A stretch of 64,000 bases of DNA. Origin: Pseudomonadota bacterium (GTDB taxonomy: Bacteria; Pseudomonadota; Gammaproteobacteria; Burkholderiales; Ferrovaceae). The stretch spans positions 1 through 64,000 of the forward strand of contig JAKBLB010000005.1 of the NCBI GenBank assembly GCA_021832305.1. The letters run 5' to 3'. The notes beneath the pieces were generated by a model. It was not told the origin of the DNA. It searched no databases and worked only from the letters and a program-made list of their open reading frames with translations. A program made the position numbers and the translations under genes. Positions 54,709 to 64,000 of this stretch are shown one piece after another; position 1 is the stretch's first letter; every line of letters starts with the position of its first letter.

Positions 54709-55872
54709 TTATAGATCAAGAAGCCAACGCGTCGGGTCTTCCAATCCCTCCTTCATGGCCACCAGCCCCAAAACCGCCTCACGACCATCGATGAGTCGAT
54801 GGTCGTAGGACAGGGCGAGGTAATTCATGGGGCGAATCACGATTTCCCCCTCCACCACCACGGGCCGGTCGCGCGTAGCATGAACGCCCAGAATCGCGGA
54901 CTGGGGAGGATTGAGAATGGGCGTGGAGAGCATGGAACCGAAGACCCCTCCGTTGGTAATGGAAAAGGTTCCGCCTGACAATTCTTCCAATGCAATATGC
55001 CCGGCATCGGCACGTTGGGAGAAATCTGCGATCTGACGTTCGATATCGGCCATGCTCAGGCATTGAGCATCGCGCAGGATAGGGACCAGTAGGCCCCGTT
55101 TGCTGCCGATGGCTACCCCGATATCGATGAACTCGGGCGTCACCCAATCCTCACCTTCGATGCGCGCATTGAGCACCGGATAGCGCTGAAGTGCAGAAAC
55201 GACCGCCTTGACAAAAAAGGACATGAGGCCCAGACGAATCCCATGCTTCTTTTCAAAAGAGTCCTTGTGGCGTTGACGCAAGGCCAGAACTGCCGACATA
55301 TCCACTTCGTTGAAAGTGGTCAGAGTGGCCGTGCCCGACTGTGACGCCATGAGGCGCTCGGCCACCCGCCGGCGCAGGGGAGAGAGTGGGGTTCTGCGCT
55401 CCTGACGCGGCTTTTCGGGCAAAAGCTCCGGAATCGTTTCCACAGAGGAGGGGGGAACCCGTTCAGGGGATGGTGGAACGTTGATGACGTCTTCCTTCAA
55501 AATACGCCCACCCCGTCCGCTGCCCCCTTCCGCAAGCGGCGCGCGTCCCTGTTCCCGCAAAATTTTACCGGCCGCCGGCATGGTCCGCACAGGGACATCG
55601 GGCACAATCGGGGGAGAGGAAGGCATTTCCGCCTGACTCTCTTCCATGAGTGCCAGAACATCGTGGGACTGAACCTTATCCCCCACCTCCTTGAGAATAC
55701 GCTGGAGCACGCCCGCGTGCGGTGCCGGAACTTCCAGCACGACCTTGTCGGTTTCGATATCCACCAGTTTTTGATCCCGTTGCACCAGCGCCCCCTCGGT
55801 CACATGCCAGACAAGAATGGTGGCTTCCGTGATGGATTCAGCCAGGGGGGGGACTTTGATTTCCAGGGACAT
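54709..55872 (-). CDS. odhB: Dihydrolipoyllysine-residue succinyltransferase (E2 of 2-oxoglutarate dehydrogenase)
   Basis: About 387 residues. One lipoyl domain with the modified lysine in [11 protein letters not shown], a short E3-binding region ([21 protein letters not shown]), and the catalytic domain ending in [12 protein letters not shown]. It transfers succinyl groups to CoA. ATG at 55872 follows GAGGTGTGACC. The gene lies 16 bases after odhA and before lpd. Confidence 0.95.
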   Translation of the reverse strand: MSLEIKVPPLAESITEATILVWHVTEGALVQRDQKLVDIETDKVVLEVPAPHAGVLQRILKEVGDKVQSHDVLALMEESQAEMPSSPPIVPDVPVRTMPAAGKILREQGRAPLAEGGSGRGGRILKEDVINVPPSPERVPPSSVETIPELLPEKPRQERRTPLSPLRRRVAERLMASQSGTATLTTFNEVDMSAVLALRQRHKDSFEKKHGIRLGLMSFFVKAVVSALQRYPVLNARIEGEDWVTPEFIDIGVAIGSKRGLLVPILRDAQCLSMADIERQIADFSQRADAGHIALEELSGGTFSITNGGVFGSMLSTPILNPPQSAILGVHATRDRPVVVEGEIVIRPMNYLALSYDHRLIDGREAVLGLVAMKEGLEDPTRWLLDL

Positions 55873-55888
55873 GGTCACACCTCTATGG

Positions 55889-58612
55889 TCACAGTGTCAG
55901 GGCAGCCTCGAGGAATGCCCGGCGTTGTTCTTCGTGTAGGTTGAGATAGCCCACGGCAGGCGCAGCCGATGAGGGACGTAAAGCATAACTCAAATGCTGA
56001 TCCTGGCGCAGGTGGCGCACCAGATAATGCTGGATACGATGCCAGGCTCCCTGATTGCCCGGTTCTTCCTGACACCAGAGTACAGAGTGGGCAGCGGGAT
56101 AGCGGGCGAGCTGGGCAGCGAATTCCTCATGAGGAAAGGGATAGAGTTGTTCCAGACGCAACACGGCGATGTTCTCTATGTTCCGTTGTGCGCGTTCCGC
56201 CACCAGATCGTAATAAACTTTTCCGGAACATACCACGATCCGTTGTACAAGCGCAGGATCGATGGTCCCCCTCACCTCGGCGAGAATGGGCTGAAACCCG
56301 CCCGTCGTGAATTCTTCCAGGGGACTACTGGCCTCTTTGCGGCGCAACAGGCTTTTAGGGGTGATGACGATGAGGGGTTTGCGCAAAGGGCGCAGCATCT
56401 GACGCCGCAACAGGTGAAAGATCTGGGCTGCCGTACTGGGAATGCACACCTGAAGATTGTAATCGGCACAGAGTTGCAAGTAGCGCTCCACCCGCGCCGA
56501 AGAGTGTTCCGGGCCTTGCCCTTCATAGCCATGGGGCAACAACAGGGTCAGGCCACAGAGTCGCCCCCATTTGGCCTCGGCCGAACTGATGAATTGGTCA
56601 ATGACCACCTGGGCGCCATTGGCAAAATCGCCAAACTGGGCTTCCCAAAGCACGAGGTAACGAGGCTGAGCCGAAGCATAACCATATTCAAACCCCAGCA
56701 CGGCTTCTTCCGAAAGAATGGAATCGATCACCGTAAAGGGCGCCTGGGTAGGGCTGACATGCTGCAAGGGAATATGGATGCCCGCATCCCAACGCTGCCG
56801 GTTCTGGTCATGCCAGACAGCATGGCGGTGGGAAAAGGTTCCGCGCCCACAATCCTGCCCCGACAGGCGTACCCCATAGCCCTCCTCCACCAGAGAGGCA
56901 TAGGCCAGGGACTCGCCCATCCCCCAATCCACCGCCAGCGTTCCTTCACCCATCTGACGCCGATGATCCACCACCTTACGCACCGTGGAATGCAATTCGA
57001 ATCCTTCCGGAATCTGGGTCAGACGTTCGGTCAGTTGGGTCAGTCGGTTGCGCGTCATCCGGGTATCCACTGGCGTACGCCAATCGGTCTGGCGATACGG
57101 TGTCCATTGGGCCGCATGAGCATAAGGGAGTTTGGGAGAAGGTCGAACGATGGATTCAGGCAATTCACCTCGATCGAGGGCGGCCCGATAGTCTTCGATC
57201 ATCGCATCCGCTTCTTCCTGGGTCAGGCGAGCGGTCTGGATCAGTTGTGCTGCATAGCGCTGGCGCGTGGTGGGCAATGCCTGTATTTTTCGGTACATCC
57301 AGGGCTGCGTCACCATCGGTTCATCCTGCTCGTTATGACCGAGACGGCGATAGCAGACGATGTCCACCATTACATCGCGATGGAAGGTGGTGCGATAGTC
57401 CAGAGCCACCCGCAGCATGCGCAACACGGCTTCAGGGTCATCTCCATTGACGTGGAAGACCGGGGTTTCCGTCATTTTTGCCAGATCTGTGCAATAGGTG
57501 CTGGAACGGGTATCGCGCGGGTCCGAGGTCGTGAATCCGATCTGATTGTTGATGACGATGTGAAGCGTCCCTCCCGTGCTGAACCCCCGGGTTTGAGACA
57601 AGGCCAACGTTTCCATGACCACTCCCTGACCGGACAGGGCGGCATCGCCGTGAATCAGGACAGGGAGAACCCATTGCCCCTTCGTATCTCCCCGGCGATC
57701 CTGACGCGCCCGTACGGACCCTTCCACCACCGGATTCACGACTTCCAGATGCGACGGATTGAAAGCCAGCGTGACATGCACCGAACCCGCCGGTGTTTCC
57801 ACGTCGGAAGAGAAACCCTGATGGTATTTCACATCTCCCGAGGTCAAGCCAGTCTCATGCATCCCTTCAAATTCGAGAAACAGGTCGCGCGGCAATCGTC
57901 CCAAACAGTTGACCAGCACATTGAGACGTCCGCGATGGGCCATGCCGATGACAATTTCTTCGATCCCTTTAGCACGCCCCTCATGGATCAGGGAATTGAG
58001 ACAGGGAATGAGCGATTCTCCACCTTCCAGAGAAAACCGTTTCTGTCCCACGAAACGGGTATGCAAATAGCGCTCCAGAGTTTCTGCCGCACTCAGATGA
58101 GCCAGCACCGCACGTTGGGCCCGAGGGTCCGGCGTTTCGGAAGAATTTTCCATGCGCTGCTGAATCCAGCGCTTCTGTGCCGTATCCGTCAGATACATAT
58201 ACTCCACGCCTACGGTCCCACAATAGGTTCGTTTCAGACGGTTCAGAATATCACTCAGCGACGCCTGGGGTGGCCCCACCAATGATCCGGTTTCAAAAGA
58301 CGTAAACTCATCGATGTCGGCCAGTCCATGGTAGTCCAGGGTCAGTTCCGGAACTTCAGGCAAGGGATGGCGTTCGAGAGGATCAAGGTGCGCAACCCGA
58401 TGTCCCAAAAAGCGGTAGGCATTGATGAGGCGCAACACTGCCACCTGTCCCCCCGGCAACCCTTTCTCGCGCCGAGGACCTGAAGTACCCTGCTCCAGTG
58501 CCAAGAAATACGCTTGCCAGTGTGCATCCACCTGTTCTGGCGTTTGCTGCCACAGAGCGTATTGAGATTCGATCCATGACCGCGCCGTACCCTCTTCCTC
58601 ACTCTGGCTCAT
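55889..58612 (-). CDS. odhA: 2-oxoglutarate dehydrogenase E1 component
   Basis: About 907 residues. A thiamine-dependent decarboxylase: the N-terminal targeting-like segment [42 protein letters not shown] and the transketolase-like C-terminal part ([17 protein letters not shown]). It oxidises 2-oxoglutarate in the TCA cycle, so the cycle is oxidatively complete at this step. ATG at 58612 follows GGGGGATAAGAGC. Confidence 0.96.
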   Translation of the reverse strand: MSQSEEEGTARSWIESQYALWQQTPEQVDAHWQAYFLALEQGTSGPRREKGLPGGQVAVLRLINAYRFLGHRVAHLDPLERHPLPEVPELTLDYHGLADIDEFTSFETGSLVGPPQASLSDILNRLKRTYCGTVGVEYMYLTDTAQKRWIQQRMENSSETPDPRAQRAVLAHLSAAETLERYLHTRFVGQKRFSLEGGESLIPCLNSLIHEGRAKGIEEIVIGMAHRGRLNVLVNCLGRLPRDLFLEFEGMHETGLTSGDVKYHQGFSSDVETPAGSVHVTLAFNPSHLEVVNPVVEGSVRARQDRRGDTKGQWVLPVLIHGDAALSGQGVVMETLALSQTRGFSTGGTLHIVINNQIGFTTSDPRDTRSSTYCTDLAKMTETPVFHVNGDDPEAVLRMLRVALDYRTTFHRDVMVDIVCYRRLGHNEQDEPMVTQPWMYRKIQALPTTRQRYAAQLIQTARLTQEEADAMIEDYRAALDRGELPESIVRPSPKLPYAHAAQWTPYRQTDWRTPVDTRMTRNRLTQLTERLTQIPEGFELHSTVRKVVDHRRQMGEGTLAVDWGMGESLAYASLVEEGYGVRLSGQDCGRGTFSHRHAVWHDQNRQRWDAGIHIPLQHVSPTQAPFTVIDSILSEEAVLGFEYGYASAQPRYLVLWEAQFGDFANGAQVVIDQFISSAEAKWGRLCGLTLLLPHGYEGQGPEHSSARVERYLQLCADYNLQVCIPSTAAQIFHLLRRQMLRPLRKPLIVITPKSLLRRKEASSPLEEFTTGGFQPILAEVRGTIDPALVQRIVVCSGKVYYDLVAERAQRNIENIAVLRLEQLYPFPHEEFAAQLARYPAAHSVLWCQEEPGNQGAWHRIQHYLVRHLRQDQHLSYALRPSSAAPAVGYLNLHEEQRRAFLEAALTL

Positions 58613-58633
58613 GCTCTTATCCCCCACAGTGGC

Positions 58634-59932
58634 TCAATGATCCCGTGCTTCGAGCGGAAGCCAGTCGCGCTGCACAGGCCCAACGTACAGTTGACGGGGA
58701 CGCCCGATCTTCTGCTGGGGATCGCTGATCATTTCATTCCACTGGGTGATCCAGCCCACCGTTCGGCCCATGGCAAAGACCGCCGTAAACATGCTGGTGG
58801 GGATGCCCAGTGCCCGGAGGACGATACCGGAGTAAAAGTCCACATTGGGATAAAGTTTCTTGGTGATGAAATATTCATCTTCCAGGGCAATTCGCTCCAA
58901 TTCCAGGGCCAGTTTGAACAGGGGGTCGTTATGCAGGCCCAACTCTGCCAACACTTCATGACAGGTCCGACGCATCACCCCGGCACGCGGATCCATGTGT
59001 TTGTAGATTCGATGACCAAAGCCCATGAGCCGGAATGAATCATTTCTGTCCTTGGCACGGGCAATGTATTTTCCGACTTGGGAAACATCGCCGATCTCTT
59101 CCAGTTGTTTCAGGACGGCTTCGTTCGCTCCCCCGTGCGCAGGTCCCCACAGGGCCGCAATGCCCGCAGCGATACAGGCAAAGGGGTTGGCGCCACTGGA
59201 TCCTGCCAGACGAACGGTAGAGGTGGAAGCATTCTGTTCATGGTCGGCATGGAGCGTCAGAATACGATCGAAAGCTTTCACCAACACCGGATTGGGCACA
59301 TATTCCTCACAGGGGGTAGCAAACATCATGTACAGAAAGTTGGCCGCATAACTCAAATCGTTACGCGGATACATGAAGGGCAATCCCTTGTTGTAACGGT
59401 AGCACATGGCGGCAATGGTGGGGACCTTGGCCAGCAGGCGCGTGGCCGAAAGGGCCCGGTGTTCTGCATTGGTGATCTTGAGGGCATCGTAATAGAAGGC
59501 GGAGAGTGCTCCCACGACCCCCACCATCACGGCCATGGGATGAGCATCGCGACGAAACCCCTTGAAAAAATTATGTAATTGGTCGTGGACCATGGTGTGA
59601 CGACGAATGCTGGTCTCAAAGATCTTCTTTTCCTGTGCGGTGGGCAATTCGCCATTCAGCAACAGGTAGCAGACTTCCATGAAATCGGAATGTTCCGCCA
59701 ACTGTTCGATGGGATAGCCGCGGTAATACAACAGACCCGCATCGCCATCGATGAAGGTGATGGCCGACTGACAACTGGCCGTAGCCAAAAATCCGGGGTC
59801 ATAGGTGAACAGGCCGAGTTGCTGAGCCAAGGTTCGAATATCGATCACCGCAGGTCCGAGAGCGCTGGCATAAACGGGCAATTCGACCTGTTTATCCTCA
59901 TAGGTCAATAATATTTTTCCTTGTTCATTCAT
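58634..59932 (-). CDS. gltA: Citrate synthase (type II)
   Basis: About 432 residues, the NADH-sensitive-size bacterial form. Catalytic His residues are in [10 protein letters not shown] and GFGHRIYK, the Asp is in NVDFYSGI. It condenses acetyl-CoA and oxaloacetate. ATG at 59932 follows GGAGAACATA; the track start at 59947 is rejected since that GGAG would be coding. It sits between sdhE and odhA in the TCA operon. Confidence 0.96.
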   Translation of the reverse strand: MNEQGKILLTYEDKQVELPVYASALGPAVIDIRTLAQQLGLFTYDPGFLATASCQSAITFIDGDAGLLYYRGYPIEQLAEHSDFMEVCYLLLNGELPTAQEKKIFETSIRRHTMVHDQLHNFFKGFRRDAHPMAVMVGVVGALSAFYYDALKITNAEHRALSATRLLAKVPTIAAMCYRYNKGLPFMYPRNDLSYAANFLYMMFATPCEEYVPNPVLVKAFDRILTLHADHEQNASTSTVRLAGSSGANPFACIAAGIAALWGPAHGGANEAVLKQLEEIGDVSQVGKYIARAKDRNDSFRLMGFGHRIYKHMDPRAGVMRRTCHEVLAELGLHNDPLFKLALELERIALEDEYFITKKLYPNVDFYSGIVLRALGIPTSMFTAVFAMGRTVGWITQWNEMISDPQQKIGRPRQLYVGPVQRDWLPLEARDH

Positions 59933-59962
59933 TATGTTCTCCAGCATTATTAATATATTTAA

Positions 59963-60229
59963 TCAGGTATCGACAATCATTTTGAGCAGGGACTTCCATT
60001 CAGGTTCACAAGGGATTTTGCCCAGCACCCGATCGAGCAAACCGTTGTCATCCAATTGCAATACTTCGGCGTAGCGGACCAACTCGTCCGCTGTCAGCGT
60101 TGCCAAGTGGCGTTCCAGAAAACGCTGCAACAACAGATCCATTTCGAGCAGACCGCGTCGACTGCGCCAGCGCAGGCGTTCGAGCATACGCTCCGAAGAA
60201 GGGAGCCCCGGTTGCTGGATCAGGGACAT
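59963..60229 (-). CDS. sdhE: FAD assembly factor SdhE
   Basis: 88 residues. RSRRGLLEMD is the RGxxE motif needed for flavin attachment to SdhA. The ATG is one base after the sdhB stop, and its stop is followed by an A/T-rich spacer before gltA. Confidence 0.92.
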   Translation of the reverse strand: MSLIQQPGLPSSERMLERLRWRSRRGLLEMDLLLQRFLERHLATLTADELVRYAEVLQLDDNGLLDRVLGKIPCEPEWKSLLKMIVDT

Positions 60230-60230
60230 C

Positions 60231-60926
60231 TCATACCATCCGTTTGACCATCATTCCCTTGATCTTGCCGATGGCTGCCGTGGGATTGAGTCCCTTGGGA
60301 CAGACATCGACGCAATTCATGATGGTATGGCACCGAAAAAGCCGATAGGGATCATCCAGATCATCCAGGCGTTCACGGGTGGCCTCGTCGCGCGTGTCCG
60401 CAATGAATCGATAGGCCTGCAGAAGAGCGGCAGGACCCAGAAACTTGTCCGGGTTCCACCAGAAAGAAGGACAGGAAGCGCTGCAACAGGCACAGAGGAT
60501 GCATTCGTACAGGCCGTCCAGTTCCTCACGATCCCCGGGAGATTGAAGACGCTCCTTCCGGGGCGGGGGTGAGGTGGTTTCCAGATAGGGTTTGACCGAA
60601 TGGTATTGCTTGAAAAATTGATCCATGTCCACGATCAGATCTCGTATCACCGGGAGCCCTGGGAGCGGACGCAAAACCACCGGCTCCGTCAGACCCTTGA
60701 GCGGGGTAATACAGGCCAGACCATTGCGTCCATTGATGTTCATACCATCGGAACCACACACACCCTCGCGACAGGACTTGCGCAGCCCCAGCGAATCATC
60801 CTGAACTTTGATGCGCAGTATGGCATCCAGCAACATGCGGTCCGTCGACTGCAGGGCGACTTCATAATCCTGCATGTAAGGACGCTCGTCCTTTTCCGGG
60901 TTATAACGATAAATGCTGAATTTCAT
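60231..60926 (-). CDS. sdhB: Succinate dehydrogenase iron-sulphur subunit
   Basis: 231 residues. The plant-type 2Fe-2S site (CREGVCGSDGMNINGRNGLAC region) and the C-terminal cysteine motifs for 4Fe-4S and 3Fe-4S (CILCACCSASCP and the later CHTIMNCVDVCPKGLNP region) are present. It carries electrons from SdhA to the quinone site. It is 22 bases downstream of sdhA. Confidence 0.96.
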   Translation of the reverse strand: MKFSIYRYNPEKDERPYMQDYEVALQSTDRMLLDAILRIKVQDDSLGLRKSCREGVCGSDGMNINGRNGLACITPLKGLTEPVVLRPLPGLPVIRDLIVDMDQFFKQYHSVKPYLETTSPPPRKERLQSPGDREELDGLYECILCACCSASCPSFWWNPDKFLGPAALLQAYRFIADTRDEATRERLDDLDDPYRLFRCHTIMNCVDVCPKGLNPTAAIGKIKGMMVKRMV

Positions 60927-60948
60927 GACAGGCCCTCAAACTCAAGAC

Positions 60949-62712
60949 TTAGTAAACCCGCACTTTGGGTTCAAAGGATTCCACCGTCAGGGGTTGCAGA
61001 TTGACGGGTTTGTAGGCCATCCGACTGCCTTCCTGATACCACAGACTGTGCTTCAGCCACTGCCGGTCATCCCGCTCCGGGTAATCCTCGCGCGCATGAG
61101 CCCCCCGGCTTTCTTCACGGGCGGCAGCCGATACCAGAGTGGCTTCAGCCACGATCATCAGGTTCTGCAATTCCAGTGCCTCCACCCGCGCCGTATTGAA
61201 TACCCGGCTTTTGTCTCCAATGCGCAAATGACGTGCCCGTTCAGCCAGCGCACGAATTTTTGACACCCCTTCCTGAAGGAGTTCCCCTGTTCGAAAGACA
61301 CTGGCATGGTGCTGAACCAGCCGGCGCATTTCCGCTCCCAACACGGCCACGGATTCCCCGGTTTCAGGGCTTTCCAGATCAGCCAGACGAGCCAGCGCCG
61401 GTTCTTCGGCCCCGCGCGGCAGATCCCGCGCTTCGGGACGGGTTTTGAGCCAGGCGCTGACATGATCTCCGGCAGATTTACCAAATACCAACAAGTCCAG
61501 GAGGGAATTGGTTCCCAGTCGATTGGCTCCATGCACGGACACGCAGGCACATTCTCCGATGGCATAGAGCCCCGGGACGGGTTCAGCCATTTTCTGCCCA
61601 CGGGGTACCACCACCTGCCCGTAGTAGTTGGTGGGAATCCCCCCCATCTGATAGTGGCAGGTAGGAAGGACGGGAATCGGCTCACGAACCGGATCCACCG
61701 AGGCAAACTTGAGCGCAATTTCACGAATCCCTGGCAAACGTTTGTGAATGACTTCTTCGCCCAGATGGTCCAATTTCAGCAGGACATGGTCTTTTTCCGG
61801 GCCTACCCCCCGTCCTTCCTTGATTTCCCGATCCATGGCACGGGAAATCACATCTCGACTGGCCAGATCCTTCATGTTGGGCGCATATCGTTCCATAAAA
61901 CGCTCTCCCAGGGAATTCAGCAAGATACCGCCCTCACCGCGCACCCCCTCCGTAATCAGGATGCCAGCGCCTGCCACCCCGGTGGGATGAAACTGCCAGA
62001 ACTCCATATCTTCCAGCGGGATCCCGGCCCTTGCCGCCATCCCCAGGCCATCCCCGGTATTGATGTAGGCATTGGTACTGGATTGATAAATCCGTCCCGC
62101 CCCCCCGGTCGCCAGAATGACGGCCTTCGACTGGAAAAGGACGACCTCGCCGGTTTCCATTTCAAGTGCCACCAGTCCAACCACTGCCCCTTCCCTATCC
62201 CGAATCAGATCGATCGCCATCCATTCCACGAAAAATTGGCATTGTTCGCGAATATTTCGTTGATACAGCGTATGCAGTAAGGCATGTCCCGTTCGATCGG
62301 CCGCGGCACAGGCGCGTTGGACCGGGCTCTGCCCAAAATTCTGGGTATGGCCGCCAAAGGGGCGTTGATAAATAGTGCCGTCAGGATTTCGATCGAAGGG
62401 CATGCCAAAATGTTCCAACTCATAGACCAGTTCCGGTGCCTTGCGACACATGAACTCGATGGCATCCTGGTCGCCCAGATAATCCGACCCCTTGATGGTG
62501 TCGTACATATGCCAAAGCCAGTGGTCTTCCTGCATGTTTCCCAGGGACGCACTGACCCCGCCCTGGGCCGCCACGGTATGGGAGCGGGTCGGAAAGACCT
62601 TGGAAAAGACGGCCACGGTATGTCCCGCTTCCGAAAGTTGGAGCGCCGCCCGCAACCCGGATCCTCCTCCGCCCACGATGACTACATCGAAATCCTGTTT
62701 ATTCAACCCCAT
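60949..62712 (-). CDS. sdhA: Succinate dehydrogenase flavoprotein subunit
   Basis: About 587 residues. The FAD motif GGGGSGLRAAL, the histidine of flavin attachment in TRSHTVAAQGG, and the capping and C-terminal RGAHAREDYPERDD segment match SdhA. It oxidises succinate to fumarate. ATG at 62712 comes two bases after the sdhD stop. An earlier ATG (62724), part of a short tandem repeat, overlaps sdhD. The long track ORF begins in sdhD. Confidence 0.96.
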   Translation of the reverse strand: MGLNKQDFDVVIVGGGGSGLRAALQLSEAGHTVAVFSKVFPTRSHTVAAQGGVSASLGNMQEDHWLWHMYDTIKGSDYLGDQDAIEFMCRKAPELVYELEHFGMPFDRNPDGTIYQRPFGGHTQNFGQSPVQRACAAADRTGHALLHTLYQRNIREQCQFFVEWMAIDLIRDREGAVVGLVALEMETGEVVLFQSKAVILATGGAGRIYQSSTNAYINTGDGLGMAARAGIPLEDMEFWQFHPTGVAGAGILITEGVRGEGGILLNSLGERFMERYAPNMKDLASRDVISRAMDREIKEGRGVGPEKDHVLLKLDHLGEEVIHKRLPGIREIALKFASVDPVREPIPVLPTCHYQMGGIPTNYYGQVVVPRGQKMAEPVPGLYAIGECACVSVHGANRLGTNSLLDLLVFGKSAGDHVSAWLKTRPEARDLPRGAEEPALARLADLESPETGESVAVLGAEMRRLVQHHASVFRTGELLQEGVSKIRALAERARHLRIGDKSRVFNTARVEALELQNLMIVAEATLVSAAAREESRGAHAREDYPERDDRQWLKHSLWYQEGSRMAYKPVNLQPLTVESFEPKVRVY

Positions 62713-62714
62713 GT

Positions 62715-63059
62715 TCAACCCCATAAAATCTCGGCGGACCACAGTACCTCCGCCAGTAAGGTCACAATCACCCCCACCTGCAGGGTCAAACGCAGCCCGA
62801 CGGACTGGATGTAGTCCATGAAAATATCCCGCAAACCGATCCAGGCATGCCAACACAGGGCCAGAATGAACAGAAAGGTGGCTATCCGCACGGGACGTTC
62901 GTGCAACAGGGCCGCCCACCCAGGGCGGTCCGCCGGATGCGCCAGAACCACCCACAAAAGCGCCATGAGGGTATACCCCCCCATGATCACTGCAGTGATT
63001 CGTTGCGCCAACCAGTCCCTGAGGCCATAATGGGCCCCTACCACGACCCTCTTCACCAT
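62715..63059 (-). CDS. sdhD: Succinate dehydrogenase membrane anchor subunit
   Basis: About 114 residues with three membrane helices; ALCWHAWIGLRDIFMDY carries the conserved heme and quinone region. The ATG overlaps the sdhC end by seven bases (ATGGTGA). The long track ORF starts upstream in another gene. Confidence 0.9.
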   Translation of the reverse strand: MVKRVVVGAHYGLRDWLAQRITAVIMGGYTLMALLWVVLAHPADRPGWAALLHERPVRIATFLFILALCWHAWIGLRDIFMDYIQSVGLRLTLQVGVIVTLLAEVLWSAEILWG

Positions 63060-63412
63060 GCCAGCATCTCCACGATCAAGGTTAGAAAACCACTGACACC
63101 CAGCACCCATAGACTGGAACGGCGAGCTTGTGGCTTGTCCAGACCGAGGTGAATATCCAACAGCAGAAAACGGATTCCCGCACAAAAATGATGCAGAAAG
63201 GCCCAAATCAAGGGAACCAGGAGAAGACGAGGAAAAATTCCCGGTTCCCCCGCACGTTCCGGATGAAGGCCCCTCTCCAGAAAATAAAGAAAGAGAGGAA
63301 TCCCCATCAGAAACAGGATTGCTCCGCTGACTCGGTGCAAGATCGACACGATCCCCGGAAGGGGCAACCGGATGGTACGCAAATCGAGATTCTTGGGGCG
63401 CTGGGTCTTCAT
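63053..63412 (-). CDS. sdhC: Succinate dehydrogenase cytochrome b556 subunit
   Basis: 119 residues with three membrane helices. SILHRVSGAILF and HHFCAGIRFLLLD are the family's conserved segments, the latter with the heme-ligand histidine. The ATG follows AGGATGATCGTTC. It is the first gene of sdhCDAB-sdhE-gltA-odhAB-lpd-zapE and diverges from acnA. Confidence 0.94.
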   Translation of the reverse strand: MKTQRPKNLDLRTIRLPLPGIVSILHRVSGAILFLMGIPLFLYFLERGLHPERAGEPGIFPRLLLVPLIWAFLHHFCAGIRFLLLDIHLGLDKPQARRSSLWVLGVSGFLTLIVEMLAW

Positions 63413-63522
63413 GAACGATCATCCTGATGAGGAAGAGCCTAAGGTTGTAGTATACCTTGCCTTTCACGAGATTCTAGCGGAATACCGAAACTTGCAAGAG
63501 CGTGGCCTCTGTCATATAACAC

Positions 63523-63551
63523 TTGACATCCCCCTTAACGCCCCCTAGGAT
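63523..63551 (+). promoter_or_regulatory. Sigma-70-type promoter for acnA
   Basis: TTGACA (63523-63528, perfect), a 17-base spacer, and TAGGAT (63546-63551, four of six). It is 35 bases upstream of the acnA ATG, giving a leader of about 30 bases. A GGATGCC-CC-GGCATCC dyad at 63548-63563 overlaps the -10 and the expected transcript start and could be an operator. Confidence 0.65.
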
Positions 63552-63586
63552 GCCCCGGCATCCATTTGATTCAAGAGAGATTGACT

Positions 63587-64000
63587 ATGTCCCACGACTC
63601 TTTCCAAGCGCTTCGTCCCCTCCCCGGTTCCTCTGACCAATATTATGCCCTGGCTGCCCTGACCGAAGCCGGTCTTCCTGCCGTCACCCGTTTGCCGGTG
63701 TCTCTGCGCATCATTCTGGAGTCGCTCCTGCGCAACGAAGATGGGCAACAAGTCACCCGCGCCCACATCGATGCGCTGGCCCGCTGGCAACCCAACGAAG
63801 CACGCACGGCAGAAATTCCCTTCAAGGTGGCACGAGTCATTCTGCAGGATTTCACCGGGGTCCCTCTTCTGGCCGATTTGGCCGCCATGCGCTCGACGGC
63901 ACGACGTCTTGGTTGCGACCCCCAGGCCATCGAACCTTTGGTCCCCGTACAACTGGTGGTGGACCATTCTGTGCAGGTGGACTTTTTCAACACACCCACG
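63587..64000 (+). CDS. acnA: Aconitate hydratase A, N-terminal part
   Basis: 138 codons run open to the end of the window; the ORF track omits it because no stop is reached. The translation begins MSHDSFQALRPL and contains IPFKVARVILQDFTG and ADLAAMR, the N-terminal signature of AcnA-type aconitases. It isomerises citrate and isocitrate, with a 4Fe-4S cluster bound further downstream. AAGAGAG precedes the ATG. It diverges from sdhC, which links it to the TCA operon. Confidence 0.9.
   Translation, partial: MSHDSFQALRPLPGSSDQYYALAALTEAGLPAVTRLPVSLRIILESLLRNEDGQQVTRAHIDALARWQPNEARTAEIPFKVARVILQDFTGVPLLADLAAMRSTARRLGCDPQAIEPLVPVQLVVDHSVQVDFFNTPT

Noticed and set aside
55994-58285. 763-residue plus-strand ORF
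   Set aside because: It lies wholly antisense to odhA, shows no recognisable motif, and is explained by the high-GC codon pattern of the real gene.
1-64000. CRISPR arrays, insertion sequences, prophage genes
   Set aside because: No regularly spaced direct repeats, transposase, integrase or phage structural genes were seen on either strand.

Overview
The window reads as a chromosomal segment of a betaproteobacterium. Two gene orders typical of that class are intact: rpoE-rseA-rseB-degP followed by lepA-lepB-rnc-era-recO-pdxJ-acpS-nagZ, and sdhCDAB-sdhE-gltA-odhA-odhB-lpd-zapE. The DUF6502/DUF5666 pair and the PA2779/PA2778 pair fit the same picture. I cannot name a genus from the sequence alone. 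No insertion sequence, prophage, CRISPR array or rRNA operon was seen, and coding density is very high, with many start codons overlapping the previous stop.

Region 1 (1-7.1 kb): the 3' part of a bifunctional penicillin-binding protein, tRNA-Asn with its own promoter and terminator, a DUF6502 regulator-like gene followed by a repetitive DUF5666 lipoprotein, and an MgtC/DUF4010 membrane protein. Region 2 (7.1-20.2 kb): an alpha-glucan cluster with two GH57 enzymes, glgC, glgB, pgi, glgA and an alpha-glucan phosphorylase. glgC and glgB diverge from a short spacer holding a palindromic TATAAT box. Region 3 (20.3-29.5 kb): parE-parC; a tightly overlapping operon of a flavin monooxygenase, a metallo-beta-lactamase-fold hydrolase and a hydratase-like protein; then a PA2779/PA2778 pair.

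Region 4 (29.5-45.3 kb): tRNA-Cys and tRNA-Gly, an orphan soluble chemoreceptor with a CZB domain, and a long leftward run of eleven genes (lepA to pgsA). That run lies behind a leader with three mutually competing hairpins and a U-tract just before the lepA ribosome binding site. Upstream is the sigma-E operon rpoE-rseA-rseB-degP. Region 5 (45.3-52.2 kb): ETF-ubiquinone oxidoreductase faces an operon of one-carbon folate genes (5-formyl-THF cyclo-ligase, mtdA-like dehydrogenase, fchA cyclohydrolase) that also holds a pseudouridine synthase and a DmdC-like acyl-CoA dehydrogenase; a RidA gene follows. Region 6 (52.2-64 kb): the oxidative TCA operon, with a divergent acnA that runs off the window end behind a strong sigma-70-type promoter.

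Taken together, the segment encodes a complete 2-oxoglutarate and succinate branch of the TCA cycle, alpha-glucan storage and turnover, formyl/methylene-folate interconversion, envelope stress control and core translation and repair functions. Starts given here often differ from the ORF track because overlaps and ribosome binding sites favour a downstream codon. Promoter and hairpin calls were made by eye.
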